Shown here piece by piece: positions 10,060-18,368 of a stretch of 64,000 nt of DNA. Position 1 is the stretch's first letter; each line of letters opens with the position of its first letter. The stretch is from Bacteroidales bacterium (GTDB taxonomy: Bacteria; Bacteroidota; Bacteroidia; Bacteroidales; UBA10428): NCBI GenBank assembly GCA_016926235.1, contig JAFGOZ010000071.1, forward strand, positions 17,310-81,309, read 5' to 3'. The notes below the pieces were generated by a model. It made no database searches and had not been told where the DNA came from. It saw only the letters and a list, made by a program, of their open reading frames with translations. The translations under genes and the position numbers were made by a program.

Positions 10060-10398
10060 ATGAATAATTTAAGAAACAGAGTACAACTAATTGGACATTT
10101 AGGTATGAATCCTGAAATTAAAAAATTTGATGCCGGTAAAACAATGGCAAAAATGACCTTAGCCACAAACGACACGTACAAAAACGCTAACGGTGAAAAG
10201 ATAACCGACACACAATGGCATAACCTGGTAGCCTGGGGACGTACAGCAACACTGGCTGAGAATTATCTCGAAAAAGGAAAAGAAATTGCTATAGAAGGCA
10301 AGTTAGTTCATCGCTCTTATGATGACAAAGATGGTAACAAAAAATACGTTACCGAAATTGTAGTAAATGAAATAGTACTGCTAGGAAAGAAAAACTAA
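10060..10398 (+). CDS. ssb: Single-stranded DNA-binding protein
   Basis: OB-fold single-stranded DNA-binding protein of 112 residues: NNLRNRVQLIGHLGMNPEIK, then KMTLATNDTYKN, DTQWHNLVAWGRTATLAENYLEKGKEIAIEGKL and KYVTEIVVNEIVLL. These cover the complete SSB fold used in replication and repair. The protein stops right after the OB fold (VLLGKKN). It lacks the flexible linker and acidic DDDIPF-like tip that recruits partner proteins. This suggests an accessory short SSB rather than the main replicative copy. It stands alone and is followed by a strong terminator hairpin. Confidence 0.93.
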   Translation: MNNLRNRVQLIGHLGMNPEIKKFDAGKTMAKMTLATNDTYKNANGEKITDTQWHNLVAWGRTATLAENYLEKGKEIAIEGKLVHRSYDDKDGNKKYVTEIVVNEIVLLGKKN

Positions 10399-10415
10399 AA
10401 ACTGCTGTAATATCG

Positions 10416-10452
10416 AAAAAGCCCTTGAGATAAATTTTCAAGGGCTTTTTTG
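10416..10452 (+). terminator. Rho-independent terminator of ssb
   Basis: An 8-bp perfect stem (GCCCTTGA at 10421-10428 with TCAAGGGC at 10438-10445) is followed by a run of six T, and preceded by A5 so that it could also work in reverse. It lies 18 nt after the ssb stop codon. Confidence 0.9.
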
Positions 10453-10561
10453 TTTAGTTAAATAAAAACAAATAAGCAATTAAACATAAACTTTTTCGTA
10501 ACAATTATAGGGGAACAATCGTAATAAATTGTTTATATAGAAAAGTTTAAGATTATCTGCT

Positions 10562-12070
10562 ATGCAGAATTTGTGGAGAAGGATATCGCTGCTAGGAATA
10601 GACAAAACAATACATAAGTCGTACAGGCACGAAATTGTTTTACTGAATCGTATTAACATCATAGTGCTTTTACTGGCATTATTACTTTTGGTTCTGGATA
10701 TCATTGGGTCAAGTATCCTGGATAAAGTATTCGACGTAGGATCATTAAGATTAGTTTTAATAATTTTTATTTCCACTATTCAATTATTACTAAATTCTTA
10801 CCAATACTTTCGCTTATCAAAACTATCACTGGTATTTACACTCCCATTTCTACTCATAATATTCCCTACTATCTTCAAAAAAGTTTCCAATGAATATTTT
10901 GTCTGGTTTCCATTTGTACCCGTCACTCTGTCTATAATACCTCACTTAATATTCAATTATAAGTTAGAAAAGTTTTATTTGTTTTTTTCATTAACTATTT
11001 ATCTGGTGTTAACAATTTTTATAGACAAAATAATGTTAATTCACTCTGTTGAATTGCCGGAAATTTTTCCCATAATTCAAAAAGGATATCCTTACTATAA
11101 ACTAGCATCCATTGTTAGTTTTATCTTTTTAAATGCATCCCTCTTTTATTTGTTTTCTGAAAACCGCAAACATGAAACCACACTTTTCTTTGCTCATCAG
11201 AATATTGATAGAAAACGTCTCGAACTAAAACACAAACATGCTGAACTAAACATAAAACATGAAGAACTGCTGAACAAAAACAGGGAGCTTGAAAAAGTTT
11301 TGGCTGAACTAAGTGAAACCCAGGATAAACTTATAGAATCAGAAAAGATGGCAACTTTGGGGACACTAACTGCTGGTATTGCCCATGACATTGTAAATCC
11401 ACTCAATTTTATATCTGGGATCATCCAGATTATAACACGCGATATAGAATTATTGGGTCACCAGCGCGGTATAAGAAGCGATAAAGCCAGCGAAACCCTG
11501 GTGAAAGAAATGGAAAATATTATAATTGATGCAAATCAGGGCGTTGAGAGGATTACCGGCATTATAAGTGGTTTATTAACATTCTCCTATGAAGGTAAAT
11601 CTGAAGTTACTAAAAACGATGTGCACAATATCATTGAATCTTCACTTCTCATAATTAAATCAAAACTTTCTCATGAAATCACATTAAAGAAATCATATCA
11701 TAATATTCCTGATATTCTATGCGATGAAGGAAAAATATATCAAGTCATCTTAAATATAATAGATAACGCCATATTTGCAATTAAAAGCAAACCTGTATTG
11801 AATAATGAAGAAATTGTAATTAAAACGGATTTGGTTGAATCTGATAATAAAAAATATGTATCTGTTACCATTGAAAATACGGGACCACCTATCCCGGATG
11901 ATGTAATAACAAAAATATTTAATCCTTTCTATACCACAAAAAGGAAGGGTGAAGGGACAGGCCTGGGCCTTTCGATATGTAATAATATCATTCTTGAGCA
12001 TAAAGGAATTTTAAAAGTACAAAACCGGGAAGATGAACGGGTAGTATTTACGATTCTCCTTCCTGTATAA
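10562..12070 (+). CDS. Membrane sensor histidine kinase
   Basis: A 502-residue sensor kinase. Residues about 30-205 contain about six hydrophobic segments with only short loops, so the sensor is probably embedded in the membrane. A coiled coil follows (about 210-262, rich in KHAELNIKHEELLNKN-type heptads). The phosphoacceptor motif is SEKMATLGTLTAGIAHDIVNP with the expected phospho-histidine at 275. The ATPase domain shows the N-box (ILNIIDNAIFAI), the D-box-like ENTGPPI and the G-box GEGTGLGLSICNNII. No response regulator gene is adjacent. A free-standing receiver protein lies 26 kb away at 37933. The signal sensed is unknown. Confidence 0.9.
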   Translation: MQNLWRRISLLGIDKTIHKSYRHEIVLLNRINIIVLLLALLLLVLDIIGSSILDKVFDVGSLRLVLIIFISTIQLLLNSYQYFRLSKLSLVFTLPFLLIIFPTIFKKVSNEYFVWFPFVPVTLSIIPHLIFNYKLEKFYLFFSLTIYLVLTIFIDKIMLIHSVELPEIFPIIQKGYPYYKLASIVSFIFLNASLFYLFSENRKHETTLFFAHQNIDRKRLELKHKHAELNIKHEELLNKNRELEKVLAELSETQDKLIESEKMATLGTLTAGIAHDIVNPLNFISGIIQIITRDIELLGHQRGIRSDKASETLVKEMENIIIDANQGVERITGIISGLLTFSYEGKSEVTKNDVHNIIESSLLIIKSKLSHEITLKKSYHNIPDILCDEGKIYQVILNIIDNAIFAIKSKPVLNNEEIVIKTDLVESDNKKYVSVTIENTGPPIPDDVITKIFNPFYTTKRKGEGTGLGLSICNNIILEHKGILKVQNREDERVVFTILLPV

Positions 12071-12123
12071 TAACCTCTCCTGCAAAATAACAAATATTCA
12101 TTTTAACAAATTTTATGATCAAT

Positions 12124-12150
12124 ATAATAAATTGAATTACAATTTATTAT
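12124..12150. other. AT-rich hairpin after the histidine kinase gene
   Basis: A perfect 11-bp inverted repeat (ATAATAAATTG, 5-nt loop, CAATTTATTAT) starts 54 nt after the kinase stop codon. There is no T-run, so it is not a classical terminator. It could be a 3' end stabiliser or a protein binding site. Confidence 0.4.
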
Positions 12151-12178
12151 GCATAATTCGAGATAAAAATCCAATTAG

Positions 12179-12252
12179 TATTACGAATTTTCTCGTAATA
12201 AATATTTGGAATTACGAAAACAATCGTATATATTTGTACGAAATTATTCGTA
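12179..12252. promoter_or_regulatory. Three tandem operator dyads upstream of the BlaI-type repressor
   Basis: Three copies of the dyad TACGA-N6-TCGTA occur at 12182-12197, 12213-12228 and 12237-12252. The first is extended to a perfect 8-bp arm on each side (TATTACGA/TCGTAATA, 12179-12200). Centres are 31 and 24 bp apart. The second and third copies flank the predicted -7 box, so a bound dimer would block RNA polymerase. BlaI/MecI repressors bind short dyads of this kind at their own promoters. That this BlaI homologue binds here is inferred from position and symmetry. Confidence 0.75.
12205..12236 (+). promoter_or_regulatory. Predicted promoter of the blaI-like/M56 operon
   Basis: A TTTG element at 12205-12208 and the exact Bacteroidota -7 element TATATTTG at 12229-12236 are separated by 20 nt, matching the TTTG-N19-21-TAnnTTTG consensus. 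Transcription would begin around 12243, inside the third operator dyad and 28 nt before the ATG. Confidence 0.65.
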
Positions 12253-12270
12253 ATTAATAATTCTATTAAA

Positions 12271-12648
12271 ATGTCAAATAAACCAACAGCAGCTGAACTG
12301 GAAGTATTAAAGGTACTCTGGTCAAAAGGACCTACCACTGTGAAGGAGGTAAATGAAGTACTTAATGAAAAAAGAGATGTGGGTTATACAACAACTTTAA
12401 AAATTATGCAATTGATGCATGAAAAAGGCATGTTGTCAAGAGAAGAAAACGGCAGAAGTCACATTTACACACCTGAAATTGATGAAAAACAAGCCCAGGA
12501 TGCCCTTGTAAATAACTTATTAACTACTGCTTTTGAAGGTTCAGCAATGAAGCTTGTTATGCAAGCTCTGGGTAATACAAAAACTTCAAAAGAAGATCTT
12601 GAGCAAATTAAAAATTTTATTAATAAAATGGAGGAGGAAAACAAATGA
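12271..12648 (+). CDS. BlaI/MecI/CopY-family transcriptional repressor
   Basis: A 125-residue winged-helix repressor. It shows the family signature PTAAELEVLKVLWSKGPTTVKEVNEVL, the recognition region GYTTTLKIMQLMHEKGMLSREENGRSHIYTP and a C-terminal dimerisation segment (EDLEQIKNFINKM). In characterised systems the dimer blocks transcription until a BlaR1-type membrane protease triggers its cleavage or release. Its stop codon overlaps the start of the M56 protease gene (ATGA), so the two are translationally coupled. Three dyads (12179-12252) and a promoter lie just upstream, which points to autoregulation. No beta-lactamase gene is in the window. Confidence 0.93.
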   Translation: MSNKPTAAELEVLKVLWSKGPTTVKEVNEVLNEKRDVGYTTTLKIMQLMHEKGMLSREENGRSHIYTPEIDEKQAQDALVNNLLTTAFEGSAMKLVMQALGNTKTSKEDLEQIKNFINKMEEENK

Positions 12649-14909
12649 GTTCCCTTGAAAAACTACTCTCGTCAGATCTTATCAGATCCTTGGGCTGGTC
12701 ATTGGTCCATTCCCTTTGGCAAGGCGCCATTCTCGCATTACTTTTTGCTGTAATCCTGCTATTTTTACATAAATACTCATCAAAAACAAGATATTTTTTG
12801 TCAGTTAGCGTCCTTCTCATGTTTTTTCTGTCTTTTGCAATTACATTCACTCTTGTATATAGTAAATATAAGAACGCACCTGCTACAAGCACAATTGTAC
12901 AGATAGATAATCCTGTTTTTACAAATATCAGTGAACAACGAGCTAGTGAGTTCACTCAAAATGATAATATTATTGCTGAGCAAACATTAGTGGTAGAAAC
13001 AGAGAGGCTATCTATAAAAAAAATCATGGCAGGTTTCACAAGCTATTATAACGAACATTTACATTTAATTGTTACTATTTGGCTACTTGGGGTATTGTTG
13101 CTCACACTCAAATTGCTTGGTGGACTTGGCTATGCACAGCGGTTAAAAAAATACAAAATACATCAAGTTCCTGAAACATGGCAGGATCGCTTTATGGAAC
13201 TAAAATCACGGTTTGGGTTAAATAAAAAGATCACTTTCCTTGAATCAGCATTAGCTAAAGTTCCACAGGCAATTGGGTACTTCAAACCAGCAATATTATT
13301 GCCGGCTGGTCTTCTAACAGGACTCTCAGCCAAACAGATTGAATCCATTATATTACATGAACTGGCTCATATTTTCAGACGAGATTATCTGATAAATATA
13401 ATACAATCCATAGTTGAAATAATATTCTTCTATCATCCTGCTGTATGGTGGATATCATCTATTATCCGTGAAGAAAGGGAAAACTGCTGTGATGATATGG
13501 TAGTAGAAATGTCTGGTGATAAAATAAACTATATGAAAACACTTGTTGACCTGGAAGAATATCAAAATATACCAGTAAACATGGCCATGGCTATTTCCGG
13601 TAAAAAAGGAAATAAATTGTTTAACAGGATTAAACGGATAAGCCTTAATTCAAAACGGATGTCGAACTTTTCAGAAGGCTTTGTAGCCGCGTGCATTATA
13701 TTCTTCAGCATTTTTATTCTTGGATTCTCTGCTCATGCATCTGTTAAAAAAACAGGAGGATATACTGCGAGAAATATTAATAATGAGGAATTGATGTCAT
13801 CAGATTCAGTTCTTGCCATACAGTTTAGTAACGGAAAGTATGGTGACAGTTCAGTCTATATTCATCAACCTGACGATAGCATTTTAAATATAAAGGCATC
13901 AAAAGACAAGAAGAATGAATTAGTCATAAGCCAGGCAGATAGTATCATTCTGTTGGCTAAAAATTTTGCCAACGTGGATGTAAAACAGGAAAATGGAATG
14001 ACATCCATTGTAATAACAAATAAAACCAAGGTCCAAGATGCTGAACCGGATGTTCAACCTTCAATATCAACTGGAAGAAGTGAAACCGAAGCTCCAACTA
14101 CTGGATCCATAAGAGAAACCGAATATGTTTACGGGAATGGGAAATTATTTGAAGCCGTAAAGAATAAAAACTACATGGAAACCGAGCGATTGTTGAAAGC
14201 AGGTGCCAATCCCAATGAAAGAAATAAAGACGGTTATCCCTGTCTGGTAGAAGCTTCAAAAAGAGGCATGTATAGTATTACTAAATTATTACTTGAATAT
14301 GGGGCTGACCCGGATATTACATATAATGATAACTGGACTCCGTTGCTAAAAGCCGTTCAGGATAACAGATATGCTACAGTGGACCTGCTAATCACAAATG
14401 GTGCTGATGTAAACCATGCTGATGTAAAAGGATGGACACCTCTCATGGAAGCCGGTGACGAAGACTACATCATTATGAAAACATTGATTGATCATGGTGC
14501 TAATATCCATTTTAAATCACATGATGGAAGAACTGCACTTTTTGAAGCAGTAAAAGGCAATAGTTATGAAAATACCAAGCAATTATTAGACGCGGGAGCA
14601 AAAGTAAATGTTCAGCAATACGATGGTTATACGTGCCTTATGGAAGCAGCCGATGAGCAGCTTGAGATAACCATTCTGTTGTTACAGCGTGGTGCTGATA
14701 TCAACCTCAGCAAATACAATGGATGGACGCCATTACATAATGCCATAAAAGATGGGAGATATGATTTAACAAAACTACTAATTGATAACGGAGCTGATTT
14801 AAATGCTGCATACAAAGGATTGACTCCCTATGAGTATGCGCGGGATATTGGACAGCATGATTTAGCGCGCTTATTAAAGAAGGAAATGCTGGGCAAAAAA
14901 GGACATTAA
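12645..14909 (+). CDS. BlaR1-like M56 membrane metallopeptidase fused to C-terminal ankyrin repeats
   Basis: A 754-residue protein. The N-terminal half is an M56 (BlaR1/MecR1) membrane protease. It has helices near 17-41, 47-70 and 140-162, the zinc motif HELAH at 238-242 with FRRDYLIN after it, the third-ligand region EERENCCDD near 279-287, and a fourth helix at about 345-365. In BlaR1 the segment after the last helix is a periplasmic penicillin-binding sensor. Here it is replaced by about 130 residues of unrecognised sequence followed by eight ankyrin repeats (about 497-750; repeated pattern DGxTPLxEA...LLLxxGADxN). It overlaps the blaI-like gene by 4 nt. The ankyrin array presumably binds a protein and may sense a protein ligand, not an antibiotic. 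The usual BlaR1 topology would put it in the periplasm. Confidence 0.85.
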   Translation: MSSLEKLLSSDLIRSLGWSLVHSLWQGAILALLFAVILLFLHKYSSKTRYFLSVSVLLMFFLSFAITFTLVYSKYKNAPATSTIVQIDNPVFTNISEQRASEFTQNDNIIAEQTLVVETERLSIKKIMAGFTSYYNEHLHLIVTIWLLGVLLLTLKLLGGLGYAQRLKKYKIHQVPETWQDRFMELKSRFGLNKKITFLESALAKVPQAIGYFKPAILLPAGLLTGLSAKQIESIILHELAHIFRRDYLINIIQSIVEIIFFYHPAVWWISSIIREERENCCDDMVVEMSGDKINYMKTLVDLEEYQNIPVNMAMAISGKKGNKLFNRIKRISLNSKRMSNFSEGFVAACIIFFSIFILGFSAHASVKKTGGYTARNINNEELMSSDSVLAIQFSNGKYGDSSVYIHQPDDSILNIKASKDKKNELVISQADSIILLAKNFANVDVKQENGMTSIVITNKTKVQDAEPDVQPSISTGRSETEAPTTGSIRETEYVYGNGKLFEAVKNKNYMETERLLKAGANPNERNKDGYPCLVEASKRGMYSITKLLLEYGADPDITYNDNWTPLLKAVQDNRYATVDLLITNGADVNHADVKGWTPLMEAGDEDYIIMKTLIDHGANIHFKSHDGRTALFEAVKGNSYENTKQLLDAGAKVNVQQYDGYTCLMEAADEQLEITILLLQRGADINLSKYNGWTPLHNAIKDGRYDLTKLLIDNGADLNAAYKGLTPYEYARDIGQHDLARLLKKEMLGKKGH

Positions 14910-15025
14910 TGTTTGATTAAAACGCTGACACAATATTTTGTAAAGAATAAGTTCAGAAAAATTTTGGTGATGATCTTTTAGAAAAACAAAATAGCAGTTT
15001 CTACTTTTAAATAAAAAATACAAAT

Positions 15026-15628
15026 ATGAAGCGCAGGATAATAATTAGTATTTTGATCTTTTTATTCAGTTTAATCTCAAATGTATCAGGACAAAACCTG
15101 AATACTAAGGATTCATTGAAAGCTTGCATCATTATAAATGACTTTTTTGATTGGTACCTTGGGGCTATTAATAAAAAAAACAATTCTGCCTATCAACCAA
15201 GATTCATGGAAAGTAAGATAGGGTATACAAGTTTGGATTTTAAAGAATATTTTAAAAATCTTAAAAAACACCATTGCTCTAATACATTGATTAAAAATGA
15301 AAGAGAATCGTATAATCAATGTTTAAAAAACCTGGAAGAAATACCATACAGTGATTTTATAACTCAATTCACAAAATCAGATCAATATGAAAAGATTGAT
15401 TGCGGTTTGGTGAATAATCATCGGTGGATATGTAGACAAGAATCCATACAAGGTATTCGGATTAAAACTGTAAGACAGGATTCATGTAATCAAATTAAAG
15501 TGGTTATAGATTATTATTCTGATAATGAAGAAAATAATGAGATATTCAAAATAAGAAATAGTGAAATAATGATATTAAAACTAAAAAATAGTGAAATGAA
15601 AATTAATAGTATCGATTGCAGAAATTAA
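15026..15628 (+). CDS. Secreted protein of unknown function (possibly DUF3828-like)
   Basis: A 200-residue protein with a clear signal peptide (MKRRIIISILIFLFSLISN, cleavage near VSGQ). The mature part contains FFDWYLGAINKKN, which resembles the start of DUF3828-type domains, and four cysteines or more (LKACI, HHCS, YNQC, DCGL). No catalytic motif was seen. It stands alone, 117 nt after the ankyrin protease gene and on the same strand. I see no TACGA/TCGTA dyad in front of it, so membership of the BlaI regulon is not supported. Function unknown. Confidence 0.7.
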   Translation: MKRRIIISILIFLFSLISNVSGQNLNTKDSLKACIIINDFFDWYLGAINKKNNSAYQPRFMESKIGYTSLDFKEYFKNLKKHHCSNTLIKNERESYNQCLKNLEEIPYSDFITQFTKSDQYEKIDCGLVNNHRWICRQESIQGIRIKTVRQDSCNQIKVVIDYYSDNEENNEIFKIRNSEIMILKLKNSEMKINSIDCRN

Positions 15629-15863
15629 AGGTTTACATTCAATATCATTCACTTATAAAAATTTTCATATTCACTAAGAGGCTTAATTAAACAACATTGG
15701 ATTAGTAATAATATTTAATAGCAGTAACTAAGTCCCGAAGTTTGTTCCACGAGTTAAGAATACATCTTTATTATAATCGGGGCAAACTGAATGTTTACCT
15801 TATCCTTTAAAGTAATAAGAATATAAAAAAAACATTTAGACTATGAGTGCTTCATCCTCACAA

Positions 15864-17144
15864 CTACTTAAATGTTAATTTGTATTCATTTAGTAAGTAC
15901 TCCTCTGCCTCTATTGACCATAATCCATTATTCCTGTTACATATTTCATGTAAAGTTCTAAAGAAAGGATCAGTCTTTCCTTTTTCAGCAAAATCAGTTA
16001 TAGCAGTTAAAGGCATTTTTATATGTGTGTACATCAATTTTTTACCCCCTGGAATTTTAGGCAGGTTGAGTGTTGTATGCGGAACCGCATCCAATCCCCC
16101 GATATGAGTAACTAATCCGGCAGGATCAAGTCCTTTTGAAAGATAATAAAGAGCCTCTTTAAGGTCATCATTATTTCCTCCTGAAGTACCAACCACATGA
16201 GTAAAACGATAATGAATGTTATAAAAATTGAATTTAGCACTGAATTTAGGATCAGATGGCCCTGCAAAAAAATTTAAACAACCATCTTCAGCAAGCAATG
16301 CATCTGCCTGTTCAACCAAAGCTGATACAGGGGCAAAAACGAATACATCATCATAACCTTTGCCATTTGTAATTTCCAATAACCCCTTAACCTGATCAGG
16401 GAAATTGCTTGTGTTTACGTACATCAATTGTATACCTTTTTTAGCAGCTTCTCCAGGTGTATACAAGCTGGCAGCCCTGTCAAGCCTTTCCTGATCTATA
16501 TCCGTAATGATCAGCTTACCGGGATGCCTGTCTTCACGATGAATGGCATAATTAATTGCAGCGAGTCCCATGGGCCCGGCGCCTGCCAGAATGATCATAT
16601 CCCCTTTTTCTTTGATATCCATTTTGTGCACATAGGAGCCTGGCGTTGCATGGTAATTTGCATGCATTGCTCCAATCACACATGATAGTGGCTCTGCCAA
16701 AGATGCAGCATAAAATCCTTTGCCTTCATAGGATAACAGGCAATCCTGCTCCATTACTTCAGAAGGAATTATTATATATGTAGCATCCCCACCAATGTAT
16801 TTGTATGAATAACCAGGAGCGCTTAGAATTCCAACAGGCCCTTTTTCATAATTTAATGCCGGCTGTATTGAAAATTTCTGCCCTGCAGTGAATTTGTGCT
16901 GCCAGTCCTTACCTATATCAATCAATTCACCAGCAAATTCATGTCCAATTATAATGGGGTTTTTTGTCACATCATTTGGGATACGTTTGTGCTCAGTTCC
17001 CTGGGTTGCTGCTTTATAGGATGACATGCACAAAGAGTCTGTCACAATTTTTGCCAGTATCTCATTGTCCTTAATCTTTGGTAAATCAAATTCTTCAAGC
17101 CTCAAGTCTTCTTTACCGTATAGTCGTACTGCTTTTGTCTTCAT
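15864..17144 (-). CDS. Zinc-dependent alcohol dehydrogenase (MDR family, sorbose-1-phosphate-reductase-like)
   Basis: A 426-residue medium-chain dehydrogenase. The catalytic zinc region shows SLCMSSYKAATQG and GHEFAGELIDIG. The Rossmann motif is GAGPMGLAAINYAIH, followed by IITDIDQERLDRA, which fits NAD binding. The four-cysteine structural-zinc lobe of classical alcohol dehydrogenases is absent. The overall form resembles the SorE/L-sorbose-1-phosphate reductase and polyol dehydrogenase branch. It is the last gene of the leftward operon E2-E1-PHP-SDR-ADH, 54 nt after the SDR stop. In this setting it probably oxidises or reduces a deoxysugar intermediate; the substrate is unknown. Confidence 0.85.
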   Translation of the reverse strand: MKTKAVRLYGKEDLRLEEFDLPKIKDNEILAKIVTDSLCMSSYKAATQGTEHKRIPNDVTKNPIIIGHEFAGELIDIGKDWQHKFTAGQKFSIQPALNYEKGPVGILSAPGYSYKYIGGDATYIIIPSEVMEQDCLLSYEGKGFYAASLAEPLSCVIGAMHANYHATPGSYVHKMDIKEKGDMIILAGAGPMGLAAINYAIHREDRHPGKLIITDIDQERLDRAASLYTPGEAAKKGIQLMYVNTSNFPDQVKGLLEITNGKGYDDVFVFAPVSALVEQADALLAEDGCLNFFAGPSDPKFSAKFNFYNIHYRFTHVVGTSGGNNDDLKEALYYLSKGLDPAGLVTHIGGLDAVPHTTLNLPKIPGGKKLMYTHIKMPLTAITDFAEKGKTDPFFRTLHEICNRNNGLWSIEAEEYLLNEYKLTFK

Positions 17145-17198
17145 TTTAGAGTTTCGGTGTTATAAATAATTACCAAAGATAAACGTTCCTGAGGAAAT

Positions 17199-18368
17199 TT
17201 AGTTTAACATATTTTGCCCCCCTGTGACAGGAACTGCCTGTCCGGTTTCATATTCCTGCTCCATTACATAGTATATAGCCCTTACCACATCAATAACACG
17301 GCATCCCCTACCGGCAGGAACCTGTTTCTCGTAAAATTTCTTTACATCCTCAATATTTTTTGCACCGGGAACTTTCCCGGCTTTTAAATATTGTACAAAC
17401 AATCCGTTTTGCGGATCTGACCATAGCGGACCATCAAAGAAATTACCCGGACATATAGAGTTAACTTTAATTCTATCCGGCATTAACTCTAATGCAAATG
17501 ATTGTGTAAGACCAATACCTCCAAATTTTCCACCGGCATAGGCAAAATTTTTGTTACTTCCCTTAAGACCGGATTTTGAGTTTATTTGTATAATATCAAA
17601 ATATCTCTTATCTGAATATGCGCTTTGGATTTTCATTACAGCAGATGAATATTTAGCACAGTAAAAATATCCTGTATAGTTCACATTGGTCATCAATGCA
17701 AAGGTTTTGGGATCCATCTCATCCAGGCCCCCGGCTCGTAAAATTCCGGCATTACTTATCATTACATCAAGACCGCCAAATTCTATTACGCTCTGTGCTA
17801 CTAAGTTTTCCACGCTCTCAGGATTGGAAACATCAGCATGAACAAAAAAGGCTTTATTTGCTCTTCCCATCTTGTTTAACTGATTTTCAAGGGTTTTTCC
17901 TTTTTCTTCATTCAGGTCAGCAATGATAATATTAGCACCTTCAGAAAACATTTCTTCAACGATTCCTTCCCCAAAGCCCATGGCTCCGCCGGTTACTATC
18001 ACTATTTTTTGGTTTGCACGACCGTCAACCGGGATGTCAGGAACAGAAAGCTTTAATTTCTCCCCTTTCTGCCATTTCTTGTAAATATCAGTTAAAAAAT
18101 CTACATTTGCCTTGCTTTGAGAAAAAGCAACCAGGCCCTGCCCGTCCAAACCTATGAAACAACTGGTGGGCAGGGCACTGGATTTCTTCTTCAACTCCTG
18201 AAGACCTTCATCGCCTTCTATCTTCATTGAAATAATATGATCAGGATACTCCTTTTTAAAATTTTGAATTTGATCGTCCGTAGCCTCAATAAATTTAGCA
18301 ATTCCCGCATTCTTTCCTTTTGACAGGATCATACGGATTGCAGGTAATATGTTAACCAGGTGATCCAT
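17199..18368 (-). CDS. Short-chain dehydrogenase/reductase with an aldolase-linker-like N-terminal extension
   Basis: A 389-residue protein. Residues about 120-389 are a classical SDR: TGGAMGFGEG at 126-135 for NAD(P), NAG near 206, the catalytic serine in INSKSG and the YAGGK (YxxxK) pair. It resembles sorbitol-6-phosphate dehydrogenase and the SDR half of rhamnulose-phosphate aldolase/SDR fusion proteins. The first 110 residues are not part of an SDR. Segments such as YPDHIISMK and IGLDGQGLVAFSQSKAN recall the region linking the class II aldolase and SDR domains in those fusions, while the zinc-binding aldolase core is missing. The start codon overlaps the PHP gene stop by 1 nt, implying coupled translation. 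It may act on a 6-deoxyketose or its acid; the substrate is not proven. Confidence 0.82.
   Translation of the reverse strand: MDHLVNILPAIRMILSKGKNAGIAKFIEATDDQIQNFKKEYPDHIISMKIEGDEGLQELKKKSSALPTSCFIGLDGQGLVAFSQSKANVDFLTDIYKKWQKGEKLKLSVPDIPVDGRANQKIVIVTGGAMGFGEGIVEEMFSEGANIIIADLNEEKGKTLENQLNKMGRANKAFFVHADVSNPESVENLVAQSVIEFGGLDVMISNAGILRAGGLDEMDPKTFALMTNVNYTGYFYCAKYSSAVMKIQSAYSDKRYFDIIQINSKSGLKGSNKNFAYAGGKFGGIGLTQSFALELMPDRIKVNSICPGNFFDGPLWSDPQNGLFVQYLKAGKVPGAKNIEDVKKFYEKQVPAGRGCRVIDVVRAIYYVMEQEYETGQAVPVTGGQNMLN

Noticed and set aside
10496..10523. Two TCGTA sequences upstream of the histidine kinase as BlaI operators
   Set aside because: They are direct copies without the TACGA partner at 6 nt; the dyad seen at 12179-12252 is absent.
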